From Hippopus hippopus (Eukaryota; Mollusca; Bivalvia; Cardiida; Cardiidae), in the NCBI GenBank assembly GCA_946811185.2, contig OX328109.1:34766129-34830128 (forward strand): 64,000 bases of DNA, read 5' to 3'. The notes below the pieces were generated by a model that was not told the DNA's origin, ran no database searches, and saw nothing but the letters and a program-made list of their open reading frames with translations. Shown here piece by piece: positions 27,501 to 35,965 of this stretch. A program made the position numbers and the translations under genes. The stretch's first letter is position 1. Each line of letters begins with the position of its first letter.

Positions 27501-28710
27501 AAAAAGTATCATATATGGTTGTATACTATGTGTTATACTGCAATCCGTCAAAGTTCCACTCTCTGGCAGAAAAACGTATTGTAAAACTAGAAGTTGCCAA
27601 GTATGACAGATAGCATTGTAACACATCATCAGAATCATAATATATCTGTACCTTTCAATAGTATGAATTAAATATGTCCGCATTTTTTGACCTGAGTTAT
27701 TTACTTTTGGTCGTTAATGTGCCTGTAAGCTCCAGAAACCCCTAATCTGATATTGGGGGGAAAAAATGGCAAACGATACTCTAAAATGATACAGTAGGAA
27801 ATACCAGCCAATCAGAAATTGTATTACTTTCAAATTTTAGAAAATCTTGGCAAATCAGAATTAGGATGCTTTCAAGAATGGTTGGTGAATGCGGACCCTG
27901 ATCGAATATTTGGCACTAGATAAAACAAATGGCTATGCAACGTTCAGAAATGTTGTTCGATTGTTAGCCCTTTCGTTTCTTTGTTAAATTTATTTTACTT
28001 TTTTTTTTTAAATTATAACTTTCCACAGTATTCTTTCCTAGCCACTGACTGCTTTCTCACATGACCATTGTCGAAACAATGGCCAGTGGTGGGCGAGGAA
28101 TTAATCCTGTTGCAATGACTATCATCAATCCTCGGACTGAAGTTGGCTGAGCTGGAGATTCGAACCAGGTTTCAAATACCGTGGGACGCCGACTGCACTG
28201 CGAGGCTCGGCAGATATAAAGCGTGATAACAATGAGCCATGCTCTGAAGAAAGGGGACTTCATGCATCCGCAAAAAGACCGACCCATGTCAGCCTGCGCA
28301 GTCCACGCAGGCTGACATAGGACGAAGTTTTTGCTATTTGTGAATTTGATGCATGTCCTTGGACCATACTCATGATTCAGTCGGTTGTCAGACAAATTTT
28401 TTTTTTTTTTTTATAGATCCATAATTATGTGATGACTTGCTTGGAATAATGCATCACGGAGATACATTAGATTCCCCTTTTGGCTGAGCATTGCTCAAAT
28501 ATAACAAAAATAAAACTTACCGCCTCCATTCCTATAGCACAGAAAAGGAAATTTCCAAACATTTCCCAAACCTATAGAAAACCCGCAACAGGCCACCAAA
28601 AAATCCAACGGCTTAGTCCACGTCTCCCTCTTCTTTACTTTCTGAGCACCGCTGCTACCGCCAGTCAACGCTTCTTCTTCAAAAGCTTCTGGCAGCTTTT
28701 CGTTATCCAT
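13944..28710 (-). CDS. SLC6-family Na+/Cl- dependent transporter (glycine/GABA/betaine/taurine-like), whole gene, 13 coding exons
   Basis: Plasma-membrane symporter that would use Na+ and Cl- gradients to import a small amino acid or amino-acid-like solute. Thirteen exons join in phase to 615 codons plus stop, the usual SLC6 length. TM1 has [10 protein letters not shown] (residues 47-56) followed by YRNGGGAFLIPY. The long second extracellular loop has the conserved Cys pair C148/C157 (eight residues apart) and N-glycosylation sites N168 and N182. TM3 keeps the substrate-carboxylate Tyr (Y124). TM6 reads [16 protein letters not shown]7 NSFTS (Na+ site N334, chloride-site Ser S338), TM8 GLDSQ and TM10 [12 protein letters not shown] (gate Asp D460). 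Gly47 replaces the Asp of monoamine carriers, so a monoamine substrate is unlikely. The outer-gate Arg is Lys53 and the gate Phe is Tyr301, both unusual. A possible acceptor (TCGCAG) just 5' of the ATG at 28710 suggests an upstream non-coding exon. Family assignment is firm; the substrate is inference. Confidence 0.95.
15553..15581. repeat. (CT)n microsatellite in SLC6 intron 12
   Basis: CT dinucleotides 25 bases downstream (gene sense) of the exon 12 donor. Confidence 0.95.
15606..15785 (-). CDS. SLC6 exon 12 (TM11-TM12)
   Basis: Acceptor TATTGCAG and donor AGAG/GTAAAT, both phase 0. Residues 518-577: [18 protein letters not shown], then [19 protein letters not shown] and [15 protein letters not shown] (TM12 and start of the C-tail). 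A CT microsatellite lies 25 bases into the next intron. Confidence 0.93.
16404..16504 (-). CDS. SLC6 exon 11 (TM10-TM11)
   Basis: Acceptor ATATCCAG and donor CTTG/GTAAGT. Residues 485-517: [14 protein letters not shown] and [15 protein letters not shown], typical of the segment after TM10. Confidence 0.92.
18359..18458 (-). CDS. SLC6 exon 10 (TM10)
   Basis: Acceptor TTCCTTAG and donor CTACG/GTATGA. Residues 451-483: [19 protein letters not shown] and [15 protein letters not shown]460 is the acidic partner of the outer gate. The exon continues into exon 11 through a split Gly codon. Confidence 0.92.
19493..19630 (-). CDS. SLC6 exon 9 (TM8-TM9)
   Basis: Acceptor TTTTTTCAG and donor TGAG/GTAAGT, both phase 0. 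Residues 405-450: [17 protein letters not shown] and [19 protein letters not shown]. Confidence 0.93.
20862..20974 (-). CDS. SLC6 exon 8 (EL4, TM8)
   Basis: Acceptor ATTTTCAG and donor TCAG/GTATCA. Residues 368-404: [19 protein letters not shown], then [18 protein letters not shown], the highly conserved EL4 and TM8 of SLC6. It joins exon 7 through a split Gly codon. Confidence 0.93.
21401..21525 (-). CDS. SLC6 exon 7 (TM7, Na+ and Cl- site)
   Basis: Acceptor CTTTCAG and donor TCCG/GTATTA. Residues 326-366: [40 protein letters not shown]334 aligns with the Na+-coordinating Asn and S338 with the chloride-site Ser of Cl- dependent members. Confidence 0.93.
22232..22335 (-). CDS. SLC6 exon 6 (unwound TM6)
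   Basis: Acceptor GATTACAG and donor TTCAG/GTATGT. Residues 291-324: [18 protein letters not shown] and [15 protein letters not shown]301 occupies the place of the outer-gate Phe (LeuT F253). The exon ends with AG, which exon 7 completes to Arg. Confidence 0.93.
22883..23017 (-). CDS. SLC6 exon 5 (TM5, EL3)
   Basis: Acceptor TTTTACAG and donor CCAG/GTATCT, both phase 0. Residues 246-290: [20 protein letters not shown], then the [17 protein letters not shown] loop that precedes TM6 in SLC6 proteins. Confidence 0.93.
23461..24090 (-). repeat. 17-bp degenerate minisatellite in SLC6 intron 4 built from a 5' splice site
   Basis: On the gene strand the unit is close to CCAGTAAAGTAAGTGCT; on the + strand it is GGAGCACTTACTTTACT. 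The best-preserved units run 23952-24090 with spacing 16-18 bp. The last unit overlaps exon 4 (24082) and its donor. Exact GTAAGT (ACTTAC on +) occurs at 23483, 23562, 23579, 23709, 23809, 23889, 23957 and, as the true donor, 24076-24081. Confidence 0.85.
24082..24214 (-). CDS. SLC6 exon 4 (end of EL2, TM4)
   Basis: Acceptor ATTTTACAG and donor GTAAA/GTAAGT. Residues 202-245: [20 protein letters not shown] followed by [16 protein letters not shown] and IKGSSK, matching the SLC6 EL2-TM4 segment. Its 3' edge is the apparent seed of a 17-bp minisatellite that fills much of intron 4. An H3 element begins about 17 bases upstream of its acceptor. Confidence 0.93.
24232..24412. mobile_element. H3 MITE, truncated, next to the SLC6 exon 4 acceptor
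   Basis: Begins CTTTACCAAACGACAAAATG and has the H3 core (GGAAAGGAGAAAACGCTGG...CTCCTTTTCCCACAATG). The end facing exon 4 lies about 17 bases from the acceptor AG. Confidence 0.8.
24446..24490. mobile_element. H1 MITE, ends only (internal deletion)
   Basis: GAGCCACACTCATGCATCAC directly joined to the opposite end TTTTGTCTGAGCATGACTC; the roughly 200-bp middle is missing. Confidence 0.6.
25099..25309 (+). mobile_element. H2 hairpin MITE in SLC6 intron 3
   Basis: ACCCTTAGGCTGCTAAGCGC to a diverged right end; near-perfect dyad AGATCAGACTGCACAGAACG. Confidence 0.85.
25343..25583 (+). mobile_element. H1 MITE, diverged, in SLC6 intron 3
   Basis: AAGTCATGCTCTGTGAC to GATGTGTGGCAC; part of the inner palindrome is lost. 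Confidence 0.7.
25961..26291 (+). mobile_element. fused H3 and H2 fragments in SLC6 intron 3
   Basis: H3 left half (TTTACGAAACGACAAAATTT to the GAGAAAATGCTGG core) breaks off at about 26106 and continues as an H2 right half ending GGCGCTAAAAGAGTTAA. Confidence 0.6.
26371..26650 (-). CDS. SLC6 exon 3 (TM3 and large extracellular loop 2)
   Basis: Acceptor TACACAG and donor GGGA/GTGAGT. Residues 109-200: TM3 with [16 protein letters not shown], then the loop with C148 and C157 and glycosylation sites N168-V-S and N182-Y-T, ending SDPVTEFWE. The usual Tyr-Tyr of TM3 is Asp-Tyr here; the substrate-binding second Tyr is kept. Confidence 0.93.
27231..27259. repeat. (GAT)n microsatellite in SLC6 intron 2
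   Basis: GATGATGAT run; makes spurious Asp- or Met-rich open frames. Confidence 0.95.
27296..27427 (-). CDS. SLC6 exon 2 (TM2)
   Basis: Acceptor TTTTGCAG and donor CAAG/GTATGT. It encodes [31 protein letters not shown] and [10 protein letters not shown] (residues 65-107), the TM2 and IL1 signature of SLC6. A phase-2 start joins exon 1 to complete NGGG. Confidence 0.93.
28030..28215 (-). mobile_element. tRNA-headed SINE fragment in SLC6 intron 1
   Basis: Reverse orientation. Shares CCTAGCCACTGACTGCTTTC, GACCATTGTCGAAACAATGG and ATTCGAACCAGGTTTC with the fuller copy at 37776-38070. Confidence 0.6.
28234..28496 (+). mobile_element. H1 hairpin MITE in SLC6 intron 1
   Basis: GAGCCATGCTCTGAAGAAAG to GAGCATTGCTC, core CAGCCTGCGCAGTCCACGCA. 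Flanks CAAT/AAAT. Ends 24 bases from the exon 1 donor. Confidence 0.85.
28521..28710 (-). CDS. SLC6 exon 1 (start codon, N-terminus, TM1)
   Basis: Residues 1-63 plus one base. The ATG at 28710-28708 begins [10 protein letters not shown], the first ATG after a possible acceptor (cgcag/GAGGAT). The exon covers the acidic cytosolic tail and TM1 ([16 protein letters not shown]) and ends at GGC G/GTAAGT inside the NGGG motif. An H1 element ends 24 bases into the following intron. Confidence 0.93.
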
Positions 28711-28946
28711 ATCCTCCTGCGACAATGAAACACTGCACAATGTGAACTCAAGGGCATTGACAATGAACTTAAAACTGTTGTGGCGACAAGACGAGTTTTT
28801 GTTACAGTCGGAAAGTTTCGTTAGTTCACATTACAAGAGACCGTAAGAAGGCTCCGGACAACCGACTGTTCACAGATCGTTGCTTAGGTATTTTCTGGAT
28901 TTAGGAAATGTACATAAAGATTGGGGCCTATATCCACCTACCATCC

Positions 28947-29184
28947 TTAAATCTTTTCTAAACGACAACATTTTGGACTTGACCATGTAAAGAGCATTTG
29001 CTGACGACAAATTAAATGATGCTTTAATAATGATATATGCTTTTGATAGGGTAGAAAACATTTGGAAAATGGAAAAAAAATGCTGGTTACCAGCATTTTA
29101 TCCTTTCCCTACAATATTTCATCGGCATTTACTTCCTTTACTTTCGGGGTCGTTAAAAACCGGGATTGTGTGGTGAAGGGTTAA
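28947..29184 (+). mobile_element. H3 hairpin MITE upstream of SLC6
   Basis: TTAAATCTTTTCTAAACGAC to GTGGTGAAGGGTTAA with core AAAATGCTGGTTACCAGCAT. Confidence 0.8.
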
Positions 29185-29223
29185 TAGTATTCTTTGTCTG
29201 ATTCGCAAAATTTTCCAAATTTC

Positions 29224-29287
29224 AAAGTAACACAATTCCTGATTGGCTAAACCAAATGGTTTAGCCAATCAGTAATTGTGTTACTTT
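29224..29287. repeat. 64-bp near-perfect palindrome
   Basis: Arms of 31 bases, one mismatch, 2-base loop: AAAGTAACACAATTCCTGAT... against ...AGTAATTGTGTTACTTT. Related halves at 27795-27900 and 40855-40925 share GATTGGCT/CCAATCAG motifs, so this is a small repeat family. Confidence 0.85.
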
Positions 29288-29387
29288 CAAAATCTAGTGT
29301 AAGACTAAGAATGCAATTTCGAGTGGTTTCTTGTACGTTTTAAAACAGTTATACGATTATGAAAGTCTTAGCGTTAAGTTTAATTGT

Positions 29388-29630
29388 ACGATTATCACAC
29401 GACGAAACTTACGCCGGTTTTGCTGACAAAAAATGTCACGCCGAGATGCGCGAAAACATACGATCTCTGTGAGGGTACGGTTCTTACACATGCACGTAAA
29501 TCTTATCCTAAGATTATCACTCGACAAACCTTACGCCGGTTTTATTGAAAATGTAGCACAGCCATAAGTGAAAATCGTACGATCTCCCTCAGGGTGCGAT
29601 TCTTACATATGCACGCTATGACCAATTATG
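29388..29630 (+). repeat. two diverged tandem copies, about 123 bp
   Basis: CGATTATCACACGACGAAAC (29388) and AGATTATCACTCGACAAACC (29511) start two similar units, each with CTTACGCCGGTTTT and TACGATCTC...AGGGT. Confidence 0.75.
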
Positions 29631-29761
29631 TATACATAGTTAGAGTAGCCCATTGATAAATATACACAAACTTAATCGTACCTAAGAAAAGTTGGGCCTT
29701 TAAAATAATCCTTAAATTTATATGCAAGACGTTGAAGATTCAAGCCTAATAAGGAAAATAT

Positions 29762-30015
29762 GTGATCCATGCTCTGTGAAAAGGGGGATCTAATTCACTT
29801 TTAAAAAGTATCAACCCAGGTCAGCCTGCGCAGTCCGTGCAGGCTGACCTGAGTCGGAACTTTTTGCCGTTGGTCTATTTTCTACACGCCAAAGGACCAT
29901 TCTAAATCATGATTAAGTCGGTCGTTGGATTTTATGGATCCATAATAATATGACAACTTGCTTGGTGTAATGCATCATGCAGTTGCATTAAACTCCCTTT
30001 TGACGAAACGCCGCA
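29762..30015 (+). mobile_element. H1 MITE
   Basis: GTGATCCATGCTCTGTGAAA with core CAGCCTGCGCAGTCCGTGCA; right end diverged (ACGAAACGCCGCAC). Confidence 0.75.
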
Positions 30016-30210
30016 CATGTACAAGCTGTCATGATATAAACTGGAATCGTAAATTTACCTTATTTAAACAAGGAAAATTAGAAGCAAACGCAAATAACAT
30101 TGTGTTTGGCACTCAAGAAGGTATTTTGTTTTGCATGCACTTGTACCTGATTATGTGTGCACGCAACTGACTCTTGAGATTGTTTAAATTCGGCGTAATA
30201 AATTCTAAAT

Positions 30211-30471
30211 GAGCCATGCTCTGAAAAAATGGGGCTTAATGCATCTCCCTAATTTATCGTACCAGACAAGACATCATCAAATTAGGGATCTATATAATCC
30301 ACTTTCTCTAACAAATGAGTGAATTACGAATTAGACTAGTCCTTTGACATGCAGAAAATTGACAGATAGCAAAAGGTTTCGGCCCAGGTCAGCCTGCGCG
30401 GACTGCGCAGGCTAACCTGGGTCGATACTTTTTGCAGATGCATCAAGCCTCCTTTTCACAGAGCATAGCTC
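30211..30471 (-). mobile_element. H1 hairpin MITE, reverse orientation
   Basis: GAGCCATGCTCTGAAAAAAT to GAGCATAGCTC; core CAGCCTGCGCGGACTGCGCA. Confidence 0.85.
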
Positions 30472-30625
30472 ATATGTTTTTGATCTTGAAAATGAAAATC
30501 CGGAAACAAACTTAACCCTTTAGAAGACGGCCTTAAGGATATAAGATGTTTCTGAGTTTCAGTAGATTATATTATCAGCCGTCTGAAGAGGTACAGTTTA
30601 AACATGTTGCCCTGAAAAAGTTTAC

Positions 30626-31063
30626 TCCTATCCCGCTAAATAATTTAACTCTTTACCAAACGATGAAATTTTAGACTTGTCCAATTTGAAAGCATTTGCA
30701 GACGACAAAATAAATGTGACTCAAAAATTGAAACTTGACTGTAGAGGAGAAGAAAATATTGTGGGAAAAGGAGAAAATGCTGGTTACCAGCATTTTCTCC
30801 CTTTCCCACAATGTTTTCAGAAGGCTTCTTCCTCTGGATCGTAAAAACCAGGGATTGTTTGGTAAAAGGTTAAATGAAACTTTCAAGCCGATATTAAAAC
30901 CCCGATTGAAGCTATTTCAAAGATATTTTTTTGGGGGGGGTAAAATTATCTCCTTATCGGACAATGTAGATCCAAGATCAGACTGCACGTTTTGTGCAGT
31001 CTGATCTTGATCTACACTGTCCGCAAAAGGACAGTGAGTCGCGCTTCGCAGCCCAAGGATTAA
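30626..31063 (-). mobile_element. H2 MITE interrupted by an H3 insertion
   Basis: The H2 right end (TCCTATCCCGCTAAATAA) stops at 30644 and resumes at 30874 (TGAAACTTTCAAGCC), ending CAGCCCAAGGATTAA. The gap is exactly one H3 element. Confidence 0.8.
30645..30873 (+). mobile_element. H3 hairpin MITE nested in H2
   Basis: TTAA at 30645-30648 and 30870-30873 bracket CTCTTTACCAAACGATGAAA...GGTAAAAGG. Core palindrome around AAAATGCTGGTTACCAGCAT. Confidence 0.9.
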
Positions 31064-31641
31064 GACATTATCTCAGGAGCAATTTCCAAGCACTCAGCTG
31101 CCAATCCCGAGTGGCTCAGAGAGAGCACATTCAAGCGTTTTGAGTACAAATATTGGTATACACCGAGCACGTTAAAGAATCCAGGCGTAACTTTGAATGG
31201 GTTTCGTCGTGTATCTTCCACTATACCCCGTAACAAAAGTAACAGGCTTGAGGTGTCGTCCATACGGATAACAGGTGGCAACGTTAAATAAATGCAAGTT
31301 CAATCAATCGACAAATTCCGGCTCGACCAACAAGATGGAAGTCATTACAAAAGTTTATTATTCGCTGTCACCTCATACGTATACATTGATTGTGTTTGGA
31401 AGCTGCCAGTGGCTTATAAAAAGTGTTTCATACAGTTCTGTTTTTAGCAATAGAAAAAATGTTCTTTTAAGAAAAGATAGACGGCGTAAGAGGTACTGGA
31501 ATATGAACATTAACACTCATTTGTGGTTCTATTTGAAAAGAAATAAAGAAAGTAACCATGCCAGCAATTTATTCTTTTTTTCCTTATTGCTTTGGATATT
31601 GTTAAACATAGAAATAGGTACTAGATATTTTTTTTTCAAAA

Positions 31642-31853
31642 TTAACCCTTAGGCTGCTAAGCGCGACTCTACGACCTTTTGTGGACAGTGTAGATCAAGA
31701 TCAGACTGCACAGAACGTGCAGTCTGATCTTGAATCTACACTGTCCGATTAGAAGATATTTTTCTTCAAAAAATACATTTGAATAGGCAAAATTTGGGAT
31801 TTTGCTCTCTGCCTGAAAGTTTCATTTTACTTATTTAGCAAGTTAAGAGTTAA
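31642..31853 (+). mobile_element. H2 hairpin MITE
   Basis: TTAA-flanked; CCCTTAGGCTGCTAAGCGCG left end; dyad AGATCAGACTGCACAGAACG. Confidence 0.9.
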
Positions 31854-32013
31854 ATATGAATCCAACTCATCGTGGGAAAAGAAACAGTTGTTGTTAAATC
31901 TGCTGTGTCTGAAAATAAACACCGCTGGGTATCGATTGGTGTCATTAATAGGCCCGCAGAATAAATGTCCAAATTTTTCACCAATCGCTAATTACAATTT
32001 ATTCATTCGAGGC

Positions 32014-32209
32014 TAAACCTTAGGCTGCTTAGCGCGACTCATTGACCTTTTACGGACAGTGTTGATCAAGATCAGACTGCACAAAACGTGCAGTCTGATC
32101 TTGGATCGACACTGTTCGATAAAGATATATTTTCCCCAAAAAATGTTTGAAATGGCAATATTTGGGTTTTTACTATCGATTTGAAAGTTTGATGTTAGTT
32201 AAGGGTTAA
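32014..32209 (+). mobile_element. H2 hairpin MITE
   Basis: TAAACCTTAGGCTGCTTAGC to AAGGGTTAA; dyad AGATCAGACTGCACAAAACG; right end slightly shortened. Confidence 0.85.
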
Positions 32210-33383
32210 TAGCAAGAAGTATGTTAAAAGGCAGATTGTACGGCTGCAGCGAAAACATTCAGACATGCAGATTGGCCAGTCGAGCTTTAGAGTGTCTCGG
32301 TGTATTTCGGGCGTAATTTATACCGACCGCATTAATCAAAGACACCGGGTCAAAAAGACAGCATTTGTCAAGGGGAAATAACATATACGTCCAAGTACTT
32401 TCCCTATTTTTTTTCTTTAGAAACATTGTTTTTTTTCCCCCTATTCGTCTTCTAATTTAGACACGCCGACTTCTTTTCATTTTTCGTTTAGCTCTGTATC
32501 GGATTTACAAGAATTTAGAATTGTCCATATCAATTGCAATTATTGCAGACGACGAACCAAATGAGATTCAGATAAGGGTGACCAAAAACAAGGGTTGAAA
32601 ACATTGTGGGAAACGAAGAAAATGCTGGTATCCGGCATTGTCAGACGGTATATTGCGACAAGAGACATTTGAATAATTCGACAAGGGGCATAGCAGTTCC
32701 CTCCACTATACCCCGTAACAAAACTAATAGTTCCCTCCATTTTTGTCTTTTTTTTTAATTCAGTGCACTTGCTGCAAAGTTTCTCCGCTTTTCCATCATC
32801 ACTAAATGGAAATTATAAGACAAAATAAAAACGTGCAAAATAACTTCATAGTCCTCTAGATAACTAGTTCCTCTATAAGAAGTGCATATTAGCCGAATTT
32901 TACACACAAAAAAAAGTGGACTGTTTTTGGTCATTTCTTTGAGGTTGAAAAAAAGTTGCCACGGTTTCCGAAATGTCAAATGACCAAAGTGTCAAAACAA
33001 CCACACACCGCAAGGTAGGAGTCTTTCAGATTCATAATAATAAGTGCAAAAAGGTAAGAGGAATAATACATTTAAAAAAGAGCATATGAATAATTATCCG
33101 TGGTTTTGAAAGAGTTACCGTGATTTATGAATATCGAAAAGGAAGTTAAACAACCAAACAACACATCGCTTTCAAGCAACATTGAATTATTCAATCAACC
33201 GATAGATGATGATACCCGTTTACTCATCACAAGCAGAAGATAATTTGCGCTTGAAAGCATTGTGGCAAAATAAGAAACTGCTTCTCACGAGCCATCTGTC
33301 TTTGATCCATGACATTTTACTCATATTTAAATATCAAACATAAATCCATGAGGATTATCTATATAATACAAGGATATATTTCA
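32210..33383. other. gene-free stretch
   Basis: AT-rich. One diverged H3-like piece near 32580-32640 (ACATTGTGGGAAACGAAGAA). No coding signal. Confidence 0.45.
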
Positions 33384-33590
33384 CCTCTTTACCAAACGAA
33401 ATAAAAATCAAGGCTCGTCCAAATTGATAGAACTTGCAGACGACGACATAATTGTGACTCAGGTAGTGGGATTTCTGTGTAAGAGAATAGAGAACATTGT
33501 GGGAAACGGAAGAATTGCTATTACCAGCAGTAAACCCTTTCCCACAATGTTATCAGAAGGCTTCCTCCCCAGGGTCGTTAAAACTCCAGG
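33384..33590 (+). mobile_element. H3 MITE, right end truncated
   Basis: CCTCTTTACCAAACGAAATA through GAACATTGTGGGAAACGGAA to GGGTCGTTAAAACTCCAGG. Confidence 0.75.
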
Positions 33591-33760
33591 TAATCGTCTC
33601 CAGCAAATTCAGGAAATTAGATGTTCAGTGAAATCTTGATAAAAATTCGTAAAAGTCCTTTTTTTGGATGGAAAATAATTTATGTATTCTATCAAGCAGG
33701 AAATAGCCAAGACAAGAAGTTGTATTTTGTACGGCAGCCTTGCAAGACTTCCACTTTATC

Positions 33761-34326
33761 AAGAATAGGGCACCCTAGTGAGAGACGTGTAACATCGCCT
33801 TTCATCGCCGAAAACACGTACGGATTCGGATAGGACTCGGGTAATCCGTAATCGATCGGCCGATAGACGTTGGTCCCCACCTCATTATCTCCCGCTAGAT
33901 GGCGTTCTACAAATACACATCTCAATTTGGGCATTCTGGGTACAAAACCGGAATACTTTTCAACACGACAACCGTTACTTTGAATTTCAAAATGAAATAA
34001 ACGTTTACTCAACAAAACGCTACCTAGTGCGATTCATTCAGCTATGATCAGCTAGCATGTAACCTATGCATCGGCCATTTATTAAAACAGCCCCATACAG
34101 GCTTTGGTAATAGCTTCGGTGTAAGCCCTACTTTTCCTATGTATATGGGATGGGTGATGCGTCATAGCAGACAGGTCGAATCTTCGAAGAATATGGTATG
34201 CACAGAAAACGGTCCCTGCCTCGATTACGGATTACCCGAGTCTTAGCCGAATCCGTACGATTTTGACGATGAAAGACGATGTTACACGAATGTTACATGA
34301 ATCCCATTAGGGTGCCCTATCCTTAA
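33761..34326. mobile_element. 566-bp element with about 90-bp inverted ends
   Basis: Left arm from AAGAATAGGGCACCCTAGTG to GGGTAATCCGTAATCGATC (about 33855); right arm (about 34220-34326) is its inverted, slightly diverged copy ending TAGGGTGCCCTATCCTTAAG. The interior (33878-34205) also occurs inverted at 41090-41435 and, with an insertion, at 55145-55710. Confidence 0.8.
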
Positions 34327-34604
34327 GGACTTTTCCACGTGTACAAAAGATTTAAACGAGAAAATTTCCTGTCGAAGCGACAAAATTTAAAAAGAATTAT
34401 TTGAAAAGAAAGGACAGTGAATTTGATACGATATGGCCTAAAAAACGTCGGTATTTTGCCATATTCTTTTCCTATAACGACGAGATAATCTCAAAACCGG
34501 AGGCCTTTTGAGGCTACCGTAACAGATGTTATCTGTTGTCGACAGCAAACTTCTTCCAGGAGTTAATGACGTAACATTTTAGGTTTTCCTAAACTGGATT
34601 TCAG

Positions 34605-34674
34605 ACGTTAAATTTTCAGACTCGTTCGAATATTGAAAGCTTTTCCAGACGACAAATTATAATTGGCTTGCAAC
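34605..34674 (+). mobile_element. H3 left-half fragment
   Basis: TTAAATTTTCAGACTCGTTC ... CCAGACGACAAATTATAATT, cut by the adjoining H4 element. Confidence 0.6.
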
Positions 34675-34902
34675 ACGCGAAAAGGGGCATTCGGACATTT
34701 GCGTAAAGTGTCGCAGGCTAATCCAAGACGGCACTTTACGACTACATTAGATTTTGTGCTAAAGTAGACTTGCGCAAAACAGAAAGTTACATAAAAACGG
34801 AAAGTGTCGTTTCGGATTAGCCTTCGCGGATTGCGCAGGCTGATCCGAAACGACACTTTACGCAAATGTCCGAATGCCCCTTTTCGCGTGTTGTAGGCCA
34901 TA
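34675..34902 (+). mobile_element. H4 hairpin MITE
   Basis: Long inverted ends starting GGCTTGCAACACGCGAAAAG and ending CTTTTCGCGTGTTGTAGGCC, with CGGACATTTGCGTAAAGTGT and its complement inside. Inner blocks CAGGCTAATCC / GCGCAGGCTGATCC resemble the H1 core. Confidence 0.9.
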
Positions 34903-34929
34903 TGTGGCTAAACTGACATGTTTTGCCTC

Positions 34930-35149
34930 TTAACCCTTATCCAGCTGAATAAGTGAAATGAAACTTTCAAGCCCATAGTAAAAACCCAAATTTTGCTATT
35001 TCATAGGTATTGAGGGTGGAAGATATCTCCTTATCGGACAGTGTAGATCCAAGATCAGACTGCACGTTCTGTGCAGTCTGATCTTGATCTACTCTGCCCG
35101 CAATAGGGCAGTGAGTCGCAGCCTAGCAGCCTAGCAGCCTAAGGGTTAA
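34930..35149 (-). mobile_element. H2 hairpin MITE, reverse orientation
   Basis: TTAACCCTTATCCAGCTGAA to a right end in which CCTAGCAG is repeated (GCAGCCTAGCAGCCTAGCAG), then AAGGGTTAA. Dyad AGATCAGACTGCACGTTCTG. Confidence 0.9.
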
Positions 35150-35265
35150 GAGTAGAAAGTATTGTTGAAAAAGGGGAGTTACCATCATTTTTCTGCTTTT
35201 TCCAAAATGTTTATGAAAGCCTTTTATCTCAGGATCATTATAACACGGATTATTTTGTAAAGTAG
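35146..35265 (+). mobile_element. H3 right-half fragment abutting H2
   Basis: TTAAGAGTAGAAAGTATTGT, diverged core, then ATCATTATAACACGGATTAT. It shares the TTAA with the preceding H2. Confidence 0.6.
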
Positions 35266-35575
35266 TTTACAACTTATAGAGAGAGTGAGACGTGTTTCGA
35301 ATTCAAATTTAAATACGACAAAAACTTATACGAGCGTATACGACTTCCCTATTTAGAAATCGATTTTTCCTAAATTAGCATATTTTTTGCACGAATGAAT
35401 AAATTTGCGACATTTATCTTCAACTATGAATGATGCATAGAAAAACAAAACAAGGGAGTGACAATCTTACGAAGCTGTGACACTGAGCTGTAAGGCTTTT
35501 TGAAAACATTGTGGAAAAAAATGAGACTGCGAATCATGTGCAGTATGATCTTGTGTAATTTACATCTGGTCTTTT

Positions 35576-35600
35576 TGTGTGTGTGTGGGTGTGGGTGTGG

Positions 35601-35662
<62 letters not shown>
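35576..35662. repeat. (GT)n microsatellite
   Basis: About 85 bases of GT with a few GGGTGTG interruptions; creates spurious Cys-Val and Thr-His frames. Confidence 0.97.
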
Positions 35663-35664
<2 letters not shown>

Positions 35665-35824
35665 TTTTTATCATTTAAAATCCTTTCTTTCTGAAAGAAA
35701 ATTTGCAGCAGATGAGTTTGAAAATATATACTTAAATAAATGAATATGATTAGATACATATTAAATCAGAGTGGAAAAAAAAAGAGAATTTGCTCGTTGA
35801 CAGCAAGACGAAAAAGTCCACATT

Positions 35825-35965
35825 AACCTTTAAACCCTTTGCCACACGATTCCCAGTTTTAACGACCCCATGAAAGTAAGCATTTTTAAAACAGTGTGGG
35901 AAAACGAGACCGGCGTTTATTTCCTTTTCCGTCAATGTATTCTACCAATTTCTACGCATTCAAAG
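35825..35965 (-). mobile_element. H3 MITE fragment
   Basis: TTAAACCCTTTGCCACACGATTCCC end followed by a diverged core (GTGTGGGAAAACGAGACC). Confidence 0.6.

Noticed and set aside
31275..31652. 125-codon + strand frame
   Set aside because: No recognisable domain, AT-rich composition, ends at an H2 element; likely chance.
35424..35759. Thr-His and Cys-Val rich frames
   Set aside because: Translation of the GT microsatellite at 35576-35662.
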